Below, piece by piece: positions 16,560-27,416 of a stretch of DNA of 64,000 nt. This stretch comes from Hyphomicrobium sp. GTDB taxonomy: Bacteria; Pseudomonadota; Alphaproteobacteria; Rhizobiales; Hyphomicrobiaceae. Location of the stretch: the NCBI GenBank assembly GCA_016793445.1, contig JAEUME010000018.1:248001-312000 (forward strand), written 5' to 3'. Numbering within the stretch: the stretch's first letter is position 1; each line of letters starts with the position of its first letter. The notes beneath the pieces were generated by a model, which had not been told where the DNA came from, ran no database searches, and was given only the letters and a program-made list of their open reading frames with translations. Position numbers and translations under genes: made by a program.

Positions 16560-18980
16560 ATGCGAATTGTTCAGTTGATCGTGGCAGGTGTGCTGCGGCT
16601 TTTATTGATTGCCGCACTCGCCGGGCCGATGGTTGCGCTGGGGGGCGTGACTGTCTGGTCGAGCACGGCACAGGCTCAGGGCGTCATCCGGGATATCCAG
16701 GTCACTGGCAATCGCCGCGTCGAACCTGAAACCGTCCGGTCTTATCTGCAGATTTCACCCGGAGATACCTACACCGCCGCCAAGGGCGATCAGGCTATCA
16801 AGGCCTTGTTTGCGACGGGCCTTTTTGCTGACGTCTCAGTCGAGCCGCAAGGTTCCACGCTGGTCGTGCATGTCGTCGAGAACCCGGTGATCAACCAGGT
16901 TGCTTTCGAGGGCAACAGCGAGATCGACACCGCTACGCTTGCCGGCGAAGTCCAGCTCAAGGCGCGCTCCGTCTTCACCAAGGCCCGGGTGCAAGCCGAC
17001 GTGCAGCGCATTCTCGATGTCTATCGCCGCCAAGGCCGTTTTGCCGCGACCGTCGAGCCGCAAATCATCGAGCTTGAGCAAGACCGCGTGAACCTCGTTT
17101 TCGAGATCAACGAAGGTGGCGCCACGAAGGTCAAGGGCATCAACTTCGTTGGCAACCACGCATTTTCCGACAGCCAGTTGCGCGATATCGTCTCTACGAC
17201 GCAAACGGGCTGGTTCGACTTCCTGAAGGGCACCTCGATCTACGATCCTGATCGCATGTCTCTCGACCGCGAACTGCTGCGCCAGTACTATCTCAAGAAC
17301 GGTTTTGCCGATGCGACCGTGACTGCGGGCAGCGCAGAACTGGATCCGGACGGTTCGGGCTTCATCATCACGTTCGCGATCGAAGAAGGTGAATCCTACA
17401 ACTTCGGCGCCGTGAACATCGAAAGCAGCCTGCCTGAAGTTCAGCCTGAGGCTTTCCAAGGTGATCTGCTGACGCTTGCGGGCGACACCTATAACGCGTC
17501 GCTGATCGACAAGACGACGGAGAAGCTCACGCTGGCGATTGCCGAGCAGGGTTATGCCTTCGCTCGCGTGCGCCCGCGCGCCATTCCCGATCCGGCGAGC
17601 CACACGATTGCCATCACCTATCAGGTCGATGAAGGTCCGCGCATCTACATCGAGCGCATCAACATCATCGGCAATGAACGCACCAAGGACTTCGTGATCC
17701 GCCGCGAGTTCCGTCTCGCGGAAGGTGATGCCTACAACCCGCTGATGGTTGATCGCGCCAAGAAGCGTCTTGAGGCCCTTGGTCTGTTCAAGGCTGTCGA
17801 TGTGAAGCGCAGCCCCGGTTCTGCGCAGGACCGAGTTGTCCTGGACGTCATGATCACCGAGCAGTCAACAGGTGAGCTTTCGTTCGGCGCCGGTTACTCG
17901 ACGTCCGAAGGCGTTATCGGCGACGTATCGATCACGGAACGCAACCTGTTCGGCAACGGCCAGTTTGTGCGCCTTCGCTTGGCGGGCTCTATCGAGCGCA
18001 TGCAGGTCGATTTGTCCTTTACCGAGCCGCGCTTCCTCGATCGCAATCTGTCGGCCGGTTTTGACCTCTATCACAAAGAGATCGACATGCGCGATCAGGC
18101 TGGTTTCCGCCAGCGCAAGTCCGGCGGTCAGCTCCGGCTGGGCTTCCCGCTAGCGGAAAATCTGTGGATGCAGACGTCTTACGGGCTGTCGCGCGACCAG
18201 ATCTTTGACGTTGAGGATTTTGCCTCACGTGCCATCAAGAACGGCTGCGGATTTGTGGTGACCGACAACGTAACGGGCGCAGGCCAATGTACCGAGGATG
18301 CGTACTGGACGTCGCTGGTGGGTACTTCGATCACTTATGACGGTCGCAATCATCCGCGCAACCCGACCCGCGGCATCTACCTGCAGCTCGATGACGAGTT
18401 TGCTGGCCTTGGAGGCGATACGCAGTACTGGCGTGTGAATGCTGAAGGCCGCGCCTACTATCCGCTGACCGAAAAGATCACGCTGATCGGGCGTGTCATC
18501 GGCGGTCACATTGAGGGCTGGGGCGGCGACGACGTCCGCTTGCTCGATATGTACTTCAAGGGTGGCGAGACCATCCGCGGCTTCGATCGCGCCGGTTACG
18601 GTCCGCGTGACTTGTTCACGGGGGATGCACTGGGCGGCCAGACCTATTGGGCCGCGACCGCCGAAGTGCGCTTCCCGCTGCCGTTCATTCCGGAAGATAT
18701 CGGATTGTCGGGCGCCGTGTTCGCAGATGCCGGTTCGCTGTGGGGTTCGGGTGATTTCGCTGCGGCGAGCAATAACTGCGCTGACAACTCGCAGTTCACC
18801 AACGGCTCGTTCAAGAACATCTGTCTGGCCGACGACTCCACGATCCGTTCGTCCGTTGGTGCGAGCTTGATGTGGAACTCTCCGGTCGGTCCGCTGCGCA
18901 TGGACTTCGCCAAGGTTCTCACCAAGCAGGCCTACGACGAAGAGCAGATGTTCCGCTTCGGCGCTTCGACCAAGTTCTGA
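16560..18980 (+). CDS. bamA: Outer membrane protein assembly factor BamA
   Basis: BamA, 806 aa, is the central Omp85-family insertase of the outer-membrane BAM complex. A signal peptide (about residues 1-41, ending AQA) is followed by five POTRA domains (for example IRDIQVTGNRRVEPETVRSYL, INQVAFEGNSEIDTATL, VKGINFVGNHAFSDSQL, IERINIIGNERTKDFVIR). The beta-barrel ends with the typical phenylalanine (MFRFGASTKF), and the barrel-lumen VRGF-type motif appears as IRGFDRAGYG. The ATG at 16560 with GAGGG upstream fits the signal peptide; the open frame begins further upstream. Confidence 0.97.
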   Translation: MRIVQLIVAGVLRLLLIAALAGPMVALGGVTVWSSTAQAQGVIRDIQVTGNRRVEPETVRSYLQISPGDTYTAAKGDQAIKALFATGLFADVSVEPQGSTLVVHVVENPVINQVAFEGNSEIDTATLAGEVQLKARSVFTKARVQADVQRILDVYRRQGRFAATVEPQIIELEQDRVNLVFEINEGGATKVKGINFVGNHAFSDSQLRDIVSTTQTGWFDFLKGTSIYDPDRMSLDRELLRQYYLKNGFADATVTAGSAELDPDGSGFIITFAIEEGESYNFGAVNIESSLPEVQPEAFQGDLLTLAGDTYNASLIDKTTEKLTLAIAEQGYAFARVRPRAIPDPASHTIAITYQVDEGPRIYIERINIIGNERTKDFVIRREFRLAEGDAYNPLMVDRAKKRLEALGLFKAVDVKRSPGSAQDRVVLDVMITEQSTGELSFGAGYSTSEGVIGDVSITERNLFGNGQFVRLRLAGSIERMQVDLSFTEPRFLDRNLSAGFDLYHKEIDMRDQAGFRQRKSGGQLRLGFPLAENLWMQTSYGLSRDQIFDVEDFASRAIKNGCGFVVTDNVTGAGQCTEDAYWTSLVGTSITYDGRNHPRNPTRGIYLQLDDEFAGLGGDTQYWRVNAEGRAYYPLTEKITLIGRVIGGHIEGWGGDDVRLLDMYFKGGETIRGFDRAGYGPRDLFTGDALGGQTYWAATAEVRFPLPFIPEDIGLSGAVFADAGSLWGSGDFAAASNNCADNSQFTNGSFKNICLADDSTIRSSVGASLMWNSPVGPLRMDFAKVLTKQAYDEEQMFRFGASTKF

Positions 18981-19029
18981 CGCAATCCGGCGGCGGCGCA
19001 TGACTGCGCCGTTTGCCAAGTGGAAAATC

Positions 19030-19073
19030 GAACACGGCGCGCTGGCGGCCTTGCCAACGCGCCGTTTGTGTTC
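19030..19073 (+). terminator. Hairpin downstream of bamA
   Basis: An imperfect long stem (GAACAC, GGCGCG, TGGC pairing with GCCA, CGCGCC, GTGTTC) lies 50 bases after the bamA stop. There is no long U-run, so the terminator call rests on the stem and position. Confidence 0.45.
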
Positions 19074-19100
19074 AAAGGTCCCGCCGGTTAAGCCGGAGCC

Positions 19101-19150
19101 CTAGAGTGCTCAGCGGAAAGGTGGAACCAAATTTTCCGATAAGATGCATG
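19101..19150. repeat. Degenerate copy of a common rhizobial intergenic palindrome
   Basis: The stretch with GAGTGCTCAGCGGAAAGGTGG and the complementary ATTTTCCGATAAGATGCATG resembles the widespread Hyphomicrobiales repeat of the form 'GAGCATGATCC-GAAAAGTGG...TTTTCGG-ATCATGCTC', but with several mismatches. It fills part of the 251-base gap between bamA and lpxD; nothing else was seen there apart from the bamA hairpin. Confidence 0.35.
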
Positions 19151-19231
19151 GGAAAACAGGACCTGGAGCCATTTTAGCGATTCCACGGAAAACGGAACGG
19201 CTCCTGGACGCAGCCGGAGACAACGAGAACA

Positions 19232-20287
19232 ATGGATCATCCCGGTTTTTTTGAGCGTGCCGGCCCCTTCAAGCTCGTGGAGGTGGCCAGAGCCTGCGGT
19301 GCTGAGCTTGCGCCCCATACGGATCCTGAAACGTTGGTTTACGATGTGCGGCCGCTGTCGGAAGCGGGGCCGGACGAGATGAGCTTCCTCGACAACCGCA
19401 AATACCTGCCGCAACTTCAAACGACACGGTCGTGCGCCTGTCTCATCCATCCTGAGTTGAAGGATCGCTTACCCCAGGGGACGGCCGCGCTTCTCACCAA
19501 GCAGCCCTATCACGGCTTCGCCAAGGCGCTTGCCTTGTTCTATCCCGCTGCCCGGTGCCCACTGATCGCGGTGCCCGGCCAGCAGGCTATTGATCCCACG
19601 GCGTGGCTGGAGGAGGGCGTCGCGATCGAACCCGGTGCCGTCATCGGGAGGGATGTGCAGATCGGACGCGGAACGCGGATTGCGGCCGGTGCGGTGATCG
19701 GCGCACGGGTGACGATCGGCCGGGACAGTTACGTCGGCGCGCTGGCAACCGTGTCCCACGCGATTGTGGGCGATCGGGTCACGATTCATTCGGGCGTACG
19801 CATTGGCCAAGACGGCTTCGGCTTCGCCTTGGGCCGGGCCGGACACCTGAAAGTGCCGCAGATCGGCCGGGTGATCATCCAGGATGACGTCGAAATTGGC
19901 GCCAATACGACGATCGACCGGGGCGCTCTTAAGGATACGATCATCGGCGAGGGCACAAAAATTGATAATCTGGTCCAGATCGGGCACAACGTCATCATTG
20001 GCCGGCACTGCGTGATCGTTGCCCAAACGGGAATTTCAGGCTCCACGGAGCTTGGTGATTTCGTTGTCATGGGCGGCCAGTCGGGTTCGGTTGGGCACAT
20101 CAAGATTGGTGCCGGGGCCCACATCGCGGGAGCCGCTCACGCCAAGGACGATGTTCCTCCCGGGGCACGTATGGCCGGAACGCCGGCGAAGCCGCTAAGG
20201 ATGTGGGCGCGGGAACTCGCGCTGCTGAAGCGTCTTGTCGAGCGTGATAGGAATGCGTACCCGGAAGGTCCCTCCGAGGAAACTTGA
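19232..20287 (+). CDS. lpxD: UDP-3-O-(3-hydroxymyristoyl)glucosamine N-acyltransferase
   Basis: LpxD, 351 aa, performs the third step of lipid A synthesis, N-acylating UDP-3-O-acylglucosamine with hydroxyacyl-ACP. The N-terminal uridine-binding domain ([20 protein letters not shown]) is followed by a left-handed beta helix of hexapeptide repeats from about residue 115, containing the catalytic histidine region [17 protein letters not shown]. The C-terminal helical tail binds acyl carrier protein. The start ATG has only a weak ribosome-binding site. It opens the lpxD-fabZ-lpxA-lpxI-lpxB operon. Confidence 0.96.
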   Translation: MDHPGFFERAGPFKLVEVARACGAELAPHTDPETLVYDVRPLSEAGPDEMSFLDNRKYLPQLQTTRSCACLIHPELKDRLPQGTAALLTKQPYHGFAKALALFYPAARCPLIAVPGQQAIDPTAWLEEGVAIEPGAVIGRDVQIGRGTRIAAGAVIGARVTIGRDSYVGALATVSHAIVGDRVTIHSGVRIGQDGFGFALGRAGHLKVPQIGRVIIQDDVEIGANTTIDRGALKDTIIGEGTKIDNLVQIGHNVIIGRHCVIVAQTGISGSTELGDFVVMGGQSGSVGHIKIGAGAHIAGAAHAKDDVPPGARMAGTPAKPLRMWARELALLKRLVERDRNAYPEGPSEET

Positions 20288-20367
20288 GACTATTGGTTTT
20301 TCGTTTGCGGGCTCTGAGGGGCCGCATCTTTGATACCGGCCCTGGAGCCGCGGGAGTGTTGGAGACC

Positions 20368-20868
20368 ATGGACCACAAGACCACCGAGACGGCTCTTGGG
20401 ACGGCTGACATCAATCGCGTGATGAAGCTGTTGCCGCACCGTTATCCCTTCCTGCTGGTGGATCGGATGTACGACATGAAGGGTGACGAGAGCTGTGTTG
20501 GCGTCAAGAACGTCACCATCAATGAGCCATTCTTCCAGGGTCACTTTCCGCAGTATCCGGTGATGCCGGGCGTGCTCATCATCGAAGGACTTGCACAGAC
20601 GGCCGGCGCGCTGTGCGTCTCCTCCGTCGGCGAGGACTATCACGCGGAGCTCGTCTACTTCATGGGCATAGACAATGCTAAATTCCGCAAGCCGGTGGTG
20701 CCGGGCGATCAGCTTCATTATCATGTCTCCAAGATCCGCAACCGGGGCCGCGTCTGGCGCTTCAGAGGGGAAGCCAAAGTGAACGGACAGGTCGTGGCCG
20801 AGGCTGAGATCAGCGCGATGCTTGCCGATACGGCGGACGCGCGCGCATTCGCGAGCAAGCATGGCTGA
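20368..20868 (+). CDS. fabZ: 3-hydroxyacyl-[acyl-carrier-protein] dehydratase FabZ
   Basis: The enzyme, 166 aa, removes water from beta-hydroxyacyl-ACP in fatty acid synthesis and competes with LpxA and LpxD for hydroxyacyl-ACP. It has a hot-dog fold: [13 protein letters not shown] carries the histidine, and [19 protein letters not shown] carries the catalytic glutamate. The ATG at 20368 is preceded by GGAG; the frame runs open upstream without homology. The last codons overlap the lpxA start by eight bases. Confidence 0.96.
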   Translation: MDHKTTETALGTADINRVMKLLPHRYPFLLVDRMYDMKGDESCVGVKNVTINEPFFQGHFPQYPVMPGVLIIEGLAQTAGALCVSSVGEDYHAELVYFMGIDNAKFRKPVVPGDQLHYHVSKIRNRGRVWRFRGEAKVNGQVVAEAEISAMLADTADARAFASKHG

Positions 20869-21667
20869 GCCAGGAATTCACCCCACCGCAATTATCGAGC
20901 AGGGCGCCAAGCTTGGCGCAGGCGTCAAGATCGGGCCCTTTTGCGTCGTGGGGCCGGAGGTTGCTCTGGGCGAGGGTGTGGAACTCGTTAGCCACGTGGT
21001 CGTGGCGGGCACGACGGCAATCGGTCCGCGTACGCGGATATTTCCGTTTGCCTCCATCGGGCACCAGCCCCAGGATCTCAAATTTCACGGCGAGCCGTGC
21101 ACTCTGAGCGTGGGCGCCGACTGCATCATCCGTGAAGGCGTCACGATGAACCCGGGTACTGAAGGCGGGGGCTCGCAGACCGTCGTCGGCGACAGGTGCG
21201 CCTTCCTCGCCAACAGCCACGTAGGCCACGACTGCCACGTCGGCAACAATGTCGTCTTCTCTAACAACGTCATGCTGGCCGGCCATTGCCACGTCGGCGA
21301 TTTTGCGATCATCGGCGGAGGGGCAGCCGTCATTCAGTTTGCGCGCGTGGGCCCACACGCCTTTGTCGGTGGCATGTCTGGCCTGGAAAACGACCTGATC
21401 CCTTATGGTATGGCGCTTGGCAACCGCGCTTATCTGTCCGGTCTCAATATCGTGGGCCTGCAGAGACGGGGCTTCTCTCGCACCGACATCCACGATCTGC
21501 GCCGCGCCTACCGGCTTTTGTTTGCTGCCGAAGGCACCTTGATGGAGCGCCTTGATGATGTGGCACAAGAATTCTCGACGCATCCGATCGTGCAAGAGAT
21601 CGTCGCCTTCATCCGCCAGGGCGGCAAGCGCTCGCTATGCACGCCCAAGAACGGCGCTGACGCCTGA
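20861..21667 (+). CDS. lpxA: Acyl-ACP--UDP-N-acetylglucosamine O-acyltransferase
   Basis: LpxA, 268 aa, performs the first step of lipid A synthesis. It consists of left-handed beta-helix hexapeptide repeats ([21 protein letters not shown], then [15 protein letters not shown]) with the conserved region [17 protein letters not shown] that contains the catalytic histidine, and a C-terminal helical domain ([16 protein letters not shown]). It starts at the ATGGCTGA overlap with fabZ, so the pair is translationally coupled. lpxI follows after nine bases. Confidence 0.96.
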   Translation: MAEPGIHPTAIIEQGAKLGAGVKIGPFCVVGPEVALGEGVELVSHVVVAGTTAIGPRTRIFPFASIGHQPQDLKFHGEPCTLSVGADCIIREGVTMNPGTEGGGSQTVVGDRCAFLANSHVGHDCHVGNNVVFSNNVMLAGHCHVGDFAIIGGGAAVIQFARVGPHAFVGGMSGLENDLIPYGMALGNRAYLSGLNIVGLQRRGFSRTDIHDLRRAYRLLFAAEGTLMERLDDVAQEFSTHPIVQEIVAFIRQGGKRSLCTPKNGADA

Positions 21668-21676
21668 GGCCGCGTC

Positions 21677-22990
21677 ATGATTGCTTCTGGCCCTGGTCCT
21701 GGCGCCGTGATGCACCTTGGCATGATCGCGGGTGGTGGCGTGCTGCCTGTGGAAGTTGCGCGATCCGTGACGGCGCGCGGGGGAACTGTCCACGTCGTGA
21801 TGATCGAAGGCGAGGCCGACGACGCCTTGCGCAACTTCCCTCATACAATTCTGAACTGGGCCGAGCTTGGCCATGCCGTGCGCGCCATCAAGCGTGCCGG
21901 AATGCGCGATATGGTGATGCTCGGGCGCATGAGCCGCCCCTCGTTTCTCACCGCCAAGCCCGACTTCGGCTTTCTGTTTTCTCTGCCTCGCATTCTCAAG
22001 GCGCTGCGCTCCGGCGGAGACGACGCGGTGTTGCGCGGGGTGGTGGGACTTTTTGAATCGCGCAAGCTGCGTGTGCTGGGCGTGCATGACGTTGCGCCGG
22101 AGCTGCTTTTGTCTGACGGCGCCATCGGCTTTCACCATCCCGAGGCCGTGCATCAGGCGGATATTGCGCGCGGTTTCGAACTCATAGCGGCGCTCGGACA
22201 CTTCGACATAGGGCAGGCCGTCGTCGTGGCCGGCGACCGAGTAGAGGCCATCGAGGCCGCCGAAGGCACCGACAAGATGCTGGCGCGTGTCCGGGATTTG
22301 CGCATCGCGCAAGGCGCGGATCCAGCCCGTATGCGTTATGGCGTGCTCATGAAGCGCGCCAAGCCGGGGCAGGATAAGCGGCTCGATCTGCCAGCCATTG
22401 GTCCCGACACGGCGCAAGGCGCTATCGCGGCAGGGCTTGCGGGCATCGCAGGCGCCAGTGGTGAAGTTCTGGCCGCCAGCCGCTTTGAAATACTGGAGCG
22501 CGCCGACCGCGCGCAGATCTTTATTGCCGGTGTGCCGGCGCCACCAGCGCCACCGGCGCCACCCGATGTCGTTGCCATCGAGCCCATCGTGTTCGGCGGC
22601 TATTCCATTCCTCCCGAGTGCGCGCGCGATATAGAGATGGGCGTGCGGATCATGAGCACGCTTGAAGAGTTCGGCACCGGAACCGCGCTCGTCATCGCCT
22701 CCGGCCGCGTGCTTTCCATCGGCGCGCGCGAGCCGAGCGCCCAGGTGCTGGAGCGCGCACGCCTCTTCCTCAAGCGAAAGAAGAGCAATGGTGTACTGTT
22801 CATCGGGCCCAACGAGGCGCTCGATGAGCCACTGATCCGTCAAGCCGCCGCGTGCGGCATCCAGGGCATCGTCGTCATGTTTGGCCCCGGAGACGGCGCG
22901 GCCCACAAGGGGCCCGTCCTCGACGTCGCCGATCGCTTCCGCCTGTTCATCGCAGGCGCGGCGGCTGATCCCAAGGCCGCGGCGTTCTGA
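21677..22990 (+). CDS. lpxI: UDP-2,3-diacylglucosamine pyrophosphatase LpxI with a duplicated C-terminal domain
   Basis: LpxI hydrolyses UDP-2,3-diacylglucosamine to lipid X in Alphaproteobacteria that lack LpxH. Residues 12-286 match the normal protein of about 275 aa: N-terminal LGMIAGGGVLPVEVARS, and a C-terminal domain from about residue 161 with KPGQDKRLDLPAIG, the acidic motif where the family's key aspartate lies. This copy is 437 aa. After a linker PAPPAPPAPP (287-296), residues 315-427 repeat the C-terminal domain (ARDIEMGVRIMSTL, GTALVIASGRVLSI, DVADRFRLFIAG) but lack the KPGQD motif. GAGG lies six bases before ATG. It overlaps lpxB by one base. Confidence 0.92.
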   Translation: MIASGPGPGAVMHLGMIAGGGVLPVEVARSVTARGGTVHVVMIEGEADDALRNFPHTILNWAELGHAVRAIKRAGMRDMVMLGRMSRPSFLTAKPDFGFLFSLPRILKALRSGGDDAVLRGVVGLFESRKLRVLGVHDVAPELLLSDGAIGFHHPEAVHQADIARGFELIAALGHFDIGQAVVVAGDRVEAIEAAEGTDKMLARVRDLRIAQGADPARMRYGVLMKRAKPGQDKRLDLPAIGPDTAQGAIAAGLAGIAGASGEVLAASRFEILERADRAQIFIAGVPAPPAPPAPPDVVAIEPIVFGGYSIPPECARDIEMGVRIMSTLEEFGTGTALVIASGRVLSIGAREPSAQVLERARLFLKRKKSNGVLFIGPNEALDEPLIRQAAACGIQGIVVMFGPGDGAAHKGPVLDVADRFRLFIAGAAADPKAAAF

Positions 22991-24192
22991 TGGGTGCGGG
23001 CGAACCAGCGGCGCTGCGGTTGTTTCTTGTCGCCGGCGAGCATTCCGGTGACGCGCTCGGCGCCAAGCTCATGGTGGCGCTGAAGCAAGCCCTCGGCGCG
23101 GAAGATGTCGTATTTGCCGGCGTGGGCGGCGAGGACATGGCGCATGAGGGGCTGGCGCCGCTCTTTCCCATCGAGGATGTCGCCGTGATGGGGCCGGCGC
23201 ATATCATCCCCGCGCTGCCGCGCATCGTGCGGCGGGTTTATCAGACGGTCTCAGCGGCACTCACCTTCAAACCGGACGCCGTCGTCATCATCGACAGTCC
23301 CGAATTCACCCACGCAATCGCCAAGCGCATCCGTAAGAGGGCGCCGCATATTCCGATTATCGACTACGTATCGCCCAGTGTGTGGGCGTGGCGCTCTGGC
23401 CGGGCCAAAAAGATGCGTGCCTATGTCGATGAAATCCTGGGTCTGCTGCCGTTCGAACCTGCAGCGCACGAACGCCTTGGCGGGCCGCATTGTACGTATG
23501 TCGGTCATCCGTTGATCGAGCGCCTTGATGAGATTCAGGGGGCCGATGCGCAAGCATTGGCGCAGCGCCTTGGCATCGCGGCAGGCCGCAAGGTGCTCAC
23601 GGTCCTTCCCGGCAGCCGGCGCTCCGAAGTGGAGCGGCTCCTTGGCGTGTTCGGTGAGACCATCGCGCGGCTCAAGCAGTCGGGGATTGACTTCGACTGT
23701 ATCGTGCCCGTCGTGGCCCATCTCAAGGATAAGGTCGCGCAGGCCAGCGCGTCATGGCCAGGCAACGTGCATCTGGTCATGGGAGCCGCAGACAAATATG
23801 CCGCCATGCGTCTTGGGACCGCCGCGCTTGCGGCATCCGGCACGGTGACGCTGGAACTGGCGCTTGCGGGTTTGCCGATGGTCGTTGCCTACAAGCTCGA
23901 CGGCGTGACGGCGGTTATCGTGCGCCGCCTCATCACGACCGACACCGCCATTCTCGCCAATCTCGTGTTGGGTTCGGAGCGTCCCTTCCCACAGTTCATG
24001 CAGAACGATTGCAGGGCGGAAAAGCTGGCGCCGGCAGTGGCCGGGCTGATGTCGGATACGCCCGCGCGGCGCGCGCAATTGGAAGCTCTGGCCCGCGTAC
24101 CCGGCAAGCTCTTGCTTGCGTCGGGGACCCCGAGCCAAGCCGCAGCACGCGCTGTGCTCGCCGTCGTCGATACGCGAAAGCGACCGCGCTGA
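22990..24192 (+). CDS. lpxB: Lipid-A-disaccharide synthase
   Basis: LpxB, 400 aa, is a peripheral inner-membrane GT-B glycosyltransferase (family GT19) that condenses lipid X with UDP-diacylglucosamine. It shows LFLVAGEHSGDALGAKLM at the N terminus, GVGGEDMAHEG, VAVMG, YVSPSVWAWRSGRAKKM and the C-terminal nucleotide-binding stretch LAASGTVTLELALAGLPMVVAYK. The start ATG uses the last base of the lpxI stop (TGATG). It is the last gene of the lipid A operon and is followed by a strong terminator. Confidence 0.96.
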   Translation: MGAGEPAALRLFLVAGEHSGDALGAKLMVALKQALGAEDVVFAGVGGEDMAHEGLAPLFPIEDVAVMGPAHIIPALPRIVRRVYQTVSAALTFKPDAVVIIDSPEFTHAIAKRIRKRAPHIPIIDYVSPSVWAWRSGRAKKMRAYVDEILGLLPFEPAAHERLGGPHCTYVGHPLIERLDEIQGADAQALAQRLGIAAGRKVLTVLPGSRRSEVERLLGVFGETIARLKQSGIDFDCIVPVVAHLKDKVAQASASWPGNVHLVMGAADKYAAMRLGTAALAASGTVTLELALAGLPMVVAYKLDGVTAVIVRRLITTDTAILANLVLGSERPFPQFMQNDCRAEKLAPAVAGLMSDTPARRAQLEALARVPGKLLLASGTPSQAAARAVLAVVDTRKRPR

Positions 24193-24198
24193 AAAGGA

Positions 24199-24224
24199 AA
24201 AGCCCGGTGGTCACCGGGCCTTTT
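24199..24224. terminator. Bidirectional terminator between lpxB and gltA
   Basis: AAAGCCCGGTG-GT-CACCGGGCCTTTT forms a near-perfect stem flanked by A- and T-runs in the 57-base gap between convergent genes. Confidence 0.8.
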
Positions 24225-24249
24225 GAAGCAGCTGATGCCGGTCCTCGTG

Positions 24250-25557
<1,308 letters not shown>

Positions 25558-25784
25558 GCGTGTTCTCCCGAACTGGCCGCGTGCGGCGGCGATCATCCCG
25601 AGTAAGGCGTAGGGCGCGCGTATTGCGCCGCAACGGCGGGTTCGCCGACCGCCAATGGCCTGAGTTCGTGCAGCCAAATCCCTGCACGAGGTTACAGACG
25701 TTTATTCCACATTTTGCAGTGCGGCAATATCGTCCTTAGCAGGGGAAACGACATGACCCGGTCATCCGATCCCAGCCTTGTTTG

Positions 25785-27320
25785 TTAATTCGTACAATCT
25801 GCTATGCGTGCCGCAGATTCCGCGCGGCCCAGAACAGCCATCACGTCGAACACAGGCGGGGAAACGCTGCGCCCGGTGAGGGCTGCCCGCAAGGGCTGGG
25901 CGACCTTGCCGAGCTTGGCGCCGGTCTCCTCGGCATATGCCCTTACGATGGCCTCCAACTCGGACGCGGTCCAGGACGGAGCCGCTTGGAAGCGCGAAAG
26001 CAGGGCTAAGAGCGTGGCCTTGGCGTCCGTGTCGATCAGCTTGGCGGCTTTGGCATCCAATTGAAGCGGGCGGGCAGCCACGAGATAGAGCGCACCCTGA
26101 ATGAGTTCTGCGAGCGTCTTGGCGCGTTCCTTGAGCGAAGGGAGGGCTGCGGCGAGCTTGTCCCATCCCGCCGCATCAAACAGCGCGGCCAGATCCGTAC
26201 CGGTGTCGACACCCGGAACCTGCGCTGCGACCTCGCCCGCCAACGCGATGTCGGCGCGCGCCGGCGCCTTGGGGTCGATCTCGAGAGCGCGCAGCGCGGC
26301 AAAGTCGAGATGAGGCAGCATATCCTTTATGCGTGCGAGCAACTCGGCATCCTCCGACTGGCGGATGTAATGGCCGTTCAGGTCGTCGAGCTTCTTGAAA
26401 TCGAAGCGCGCCGCGCTCTTGTTGATGCCGTCTATGTCGAACCACGCGAGGAGCTGATCGGTTGACATGATCTCATCGTCGCCGTGGCTCCAGCCCAGCC
26501 GCACGAGGTAGTTGCGCAGTGCGACCGGCAGGTAGCCCATCGAGCGGTATTCCTCCACGCCCTGCGCACCGTGCCGCTTCGACAACTTGGCGCCATCCGC
26601 GCCGTGAATGAGCGGCACATGGGCGAAGTCGGGTACGCTCCAACCCATGCCGTTATAGATCTGGGTCTGGCGCGCGGTGTTGGTCAGATGATCGACGCCG
26701 CGGATCACGTGCGTGATGCCCATGTCGTGGTCGTCGACGACGACAGCGAGGTTATAGGTCGGGTTGCCGTCGGAGCGTAGGATGATGAGATCATCGAGAT
26801 CCTTGTTCGGGAAGGTTACGCGGCCTTGGACATGATCTTCAACGATCGTCTCGCCGTCGCGCGGTGCCTTGAGGCGGATCGCCGGTTTCACGTCCTTGGG
26901 TGCATCCTTCGGATCGCGATCGCGCCACGGCGACAGGAAGATTTGCGGGCGCCCCTCGGCTTTAGCAGCCTCACGCGCCGCATTGATCTCCTCGGGCGAG
27001 GCATAGCAATGGTACGCAGCGCCGCGCTTCAGCAGTTCATGCGCTACTTCGCGGTGACGGTCCGCGCGGGCGAATTGCGAGACGGCTTCCCCTTCCCAGT
27101 CAAGGCCGAGCCACCTCAGCCCATCGAGGATGGCGTCGACGGCGGCGGCATTGTTGCGCTCCCTGTCGGTGTCCTCGATGCGCAGCAGAAACGTGCCGCC
27201 GCGTCCCTTGGCATAGAGCCAGTTGAACAGCGCGGTGCGCGCACCGCCGATATGAAGATAACCGGTGGGGGAAGGGGCGAAACGCACCGTTGGCGCGGCT
27301 TTTTTTGAGGCCTCGGACAT
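25785..27320 (-). CDS. gltX: Glutamate--tRNA ligase
   Basis: This class I aminoacyl-tRNA synthetase, 511 aa, charges glutamate. The N-terminal [23 protein letters not shown] contains the HIGH-type motif, and the KMSKS-type motif appears as [12 protein letters not shown]-terminal anticodon-binding helical domain follows. The start at [14 protein letters not shown] (ATG at 27318-27320) has AAGG upstream. Its promoter region of 96 bases is shared divergently with comEC. Whether it charges only tRNA-Glu or also tRNA-Gln cannot be told here. Confidence 0.96.
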   Translation of the reverse strand: MSEASKKAAPTVRFAPSPTGYLHIGGARTALFNWLYAKGRGGTFLLRIEDTDRERNNAAAVDAILDGLRWLGLDWEGEAVSQFARADRHREVAHELLKRGAAYHCYASPEEINAAREAAKAEGRPQIFLSPWRDRDPKDAPKDVKPAIRLKAPRDGETIVEDHVQGRVTFPNKDLDDLIILRSDGNPTYNLAVVVDDHDMGITHVIRGVDHLTNTARQTQIYNGMGWSVPDFAHVPLIHGADGAKLSKRHGAQGVEEYRSMGYLPVALRNYLVRLGWSHGDDEIMSTDQLLAWFDIDGINKSAARFDFKKLDDLNGHYIRQSEDAELLARIKDMLPHLDFAALRALEIDPKAPARADIALAGEVAAQVPGVDTGTDLAALFDAAGWDKLAAALPSLKERAKTLAELIQGALYLVAARPLQLDAKAAKLIDTDAKATLLALLSRFQAAPSWTASELEAIVRAYAEETGAKLGKVAQPLRAALTGRSVSPPVFDVMAVLGRAESAARIADCTN

Positions 27321-27416
27321 AAGGACCTTTGCGATCGGTTGGCGATGCGGGATGTCGGGAACCCGTGTAGCATGTCTTGAAGGGATCGCGCAAAGGGGCG
27401 GTGTGGGCGTATTGCG

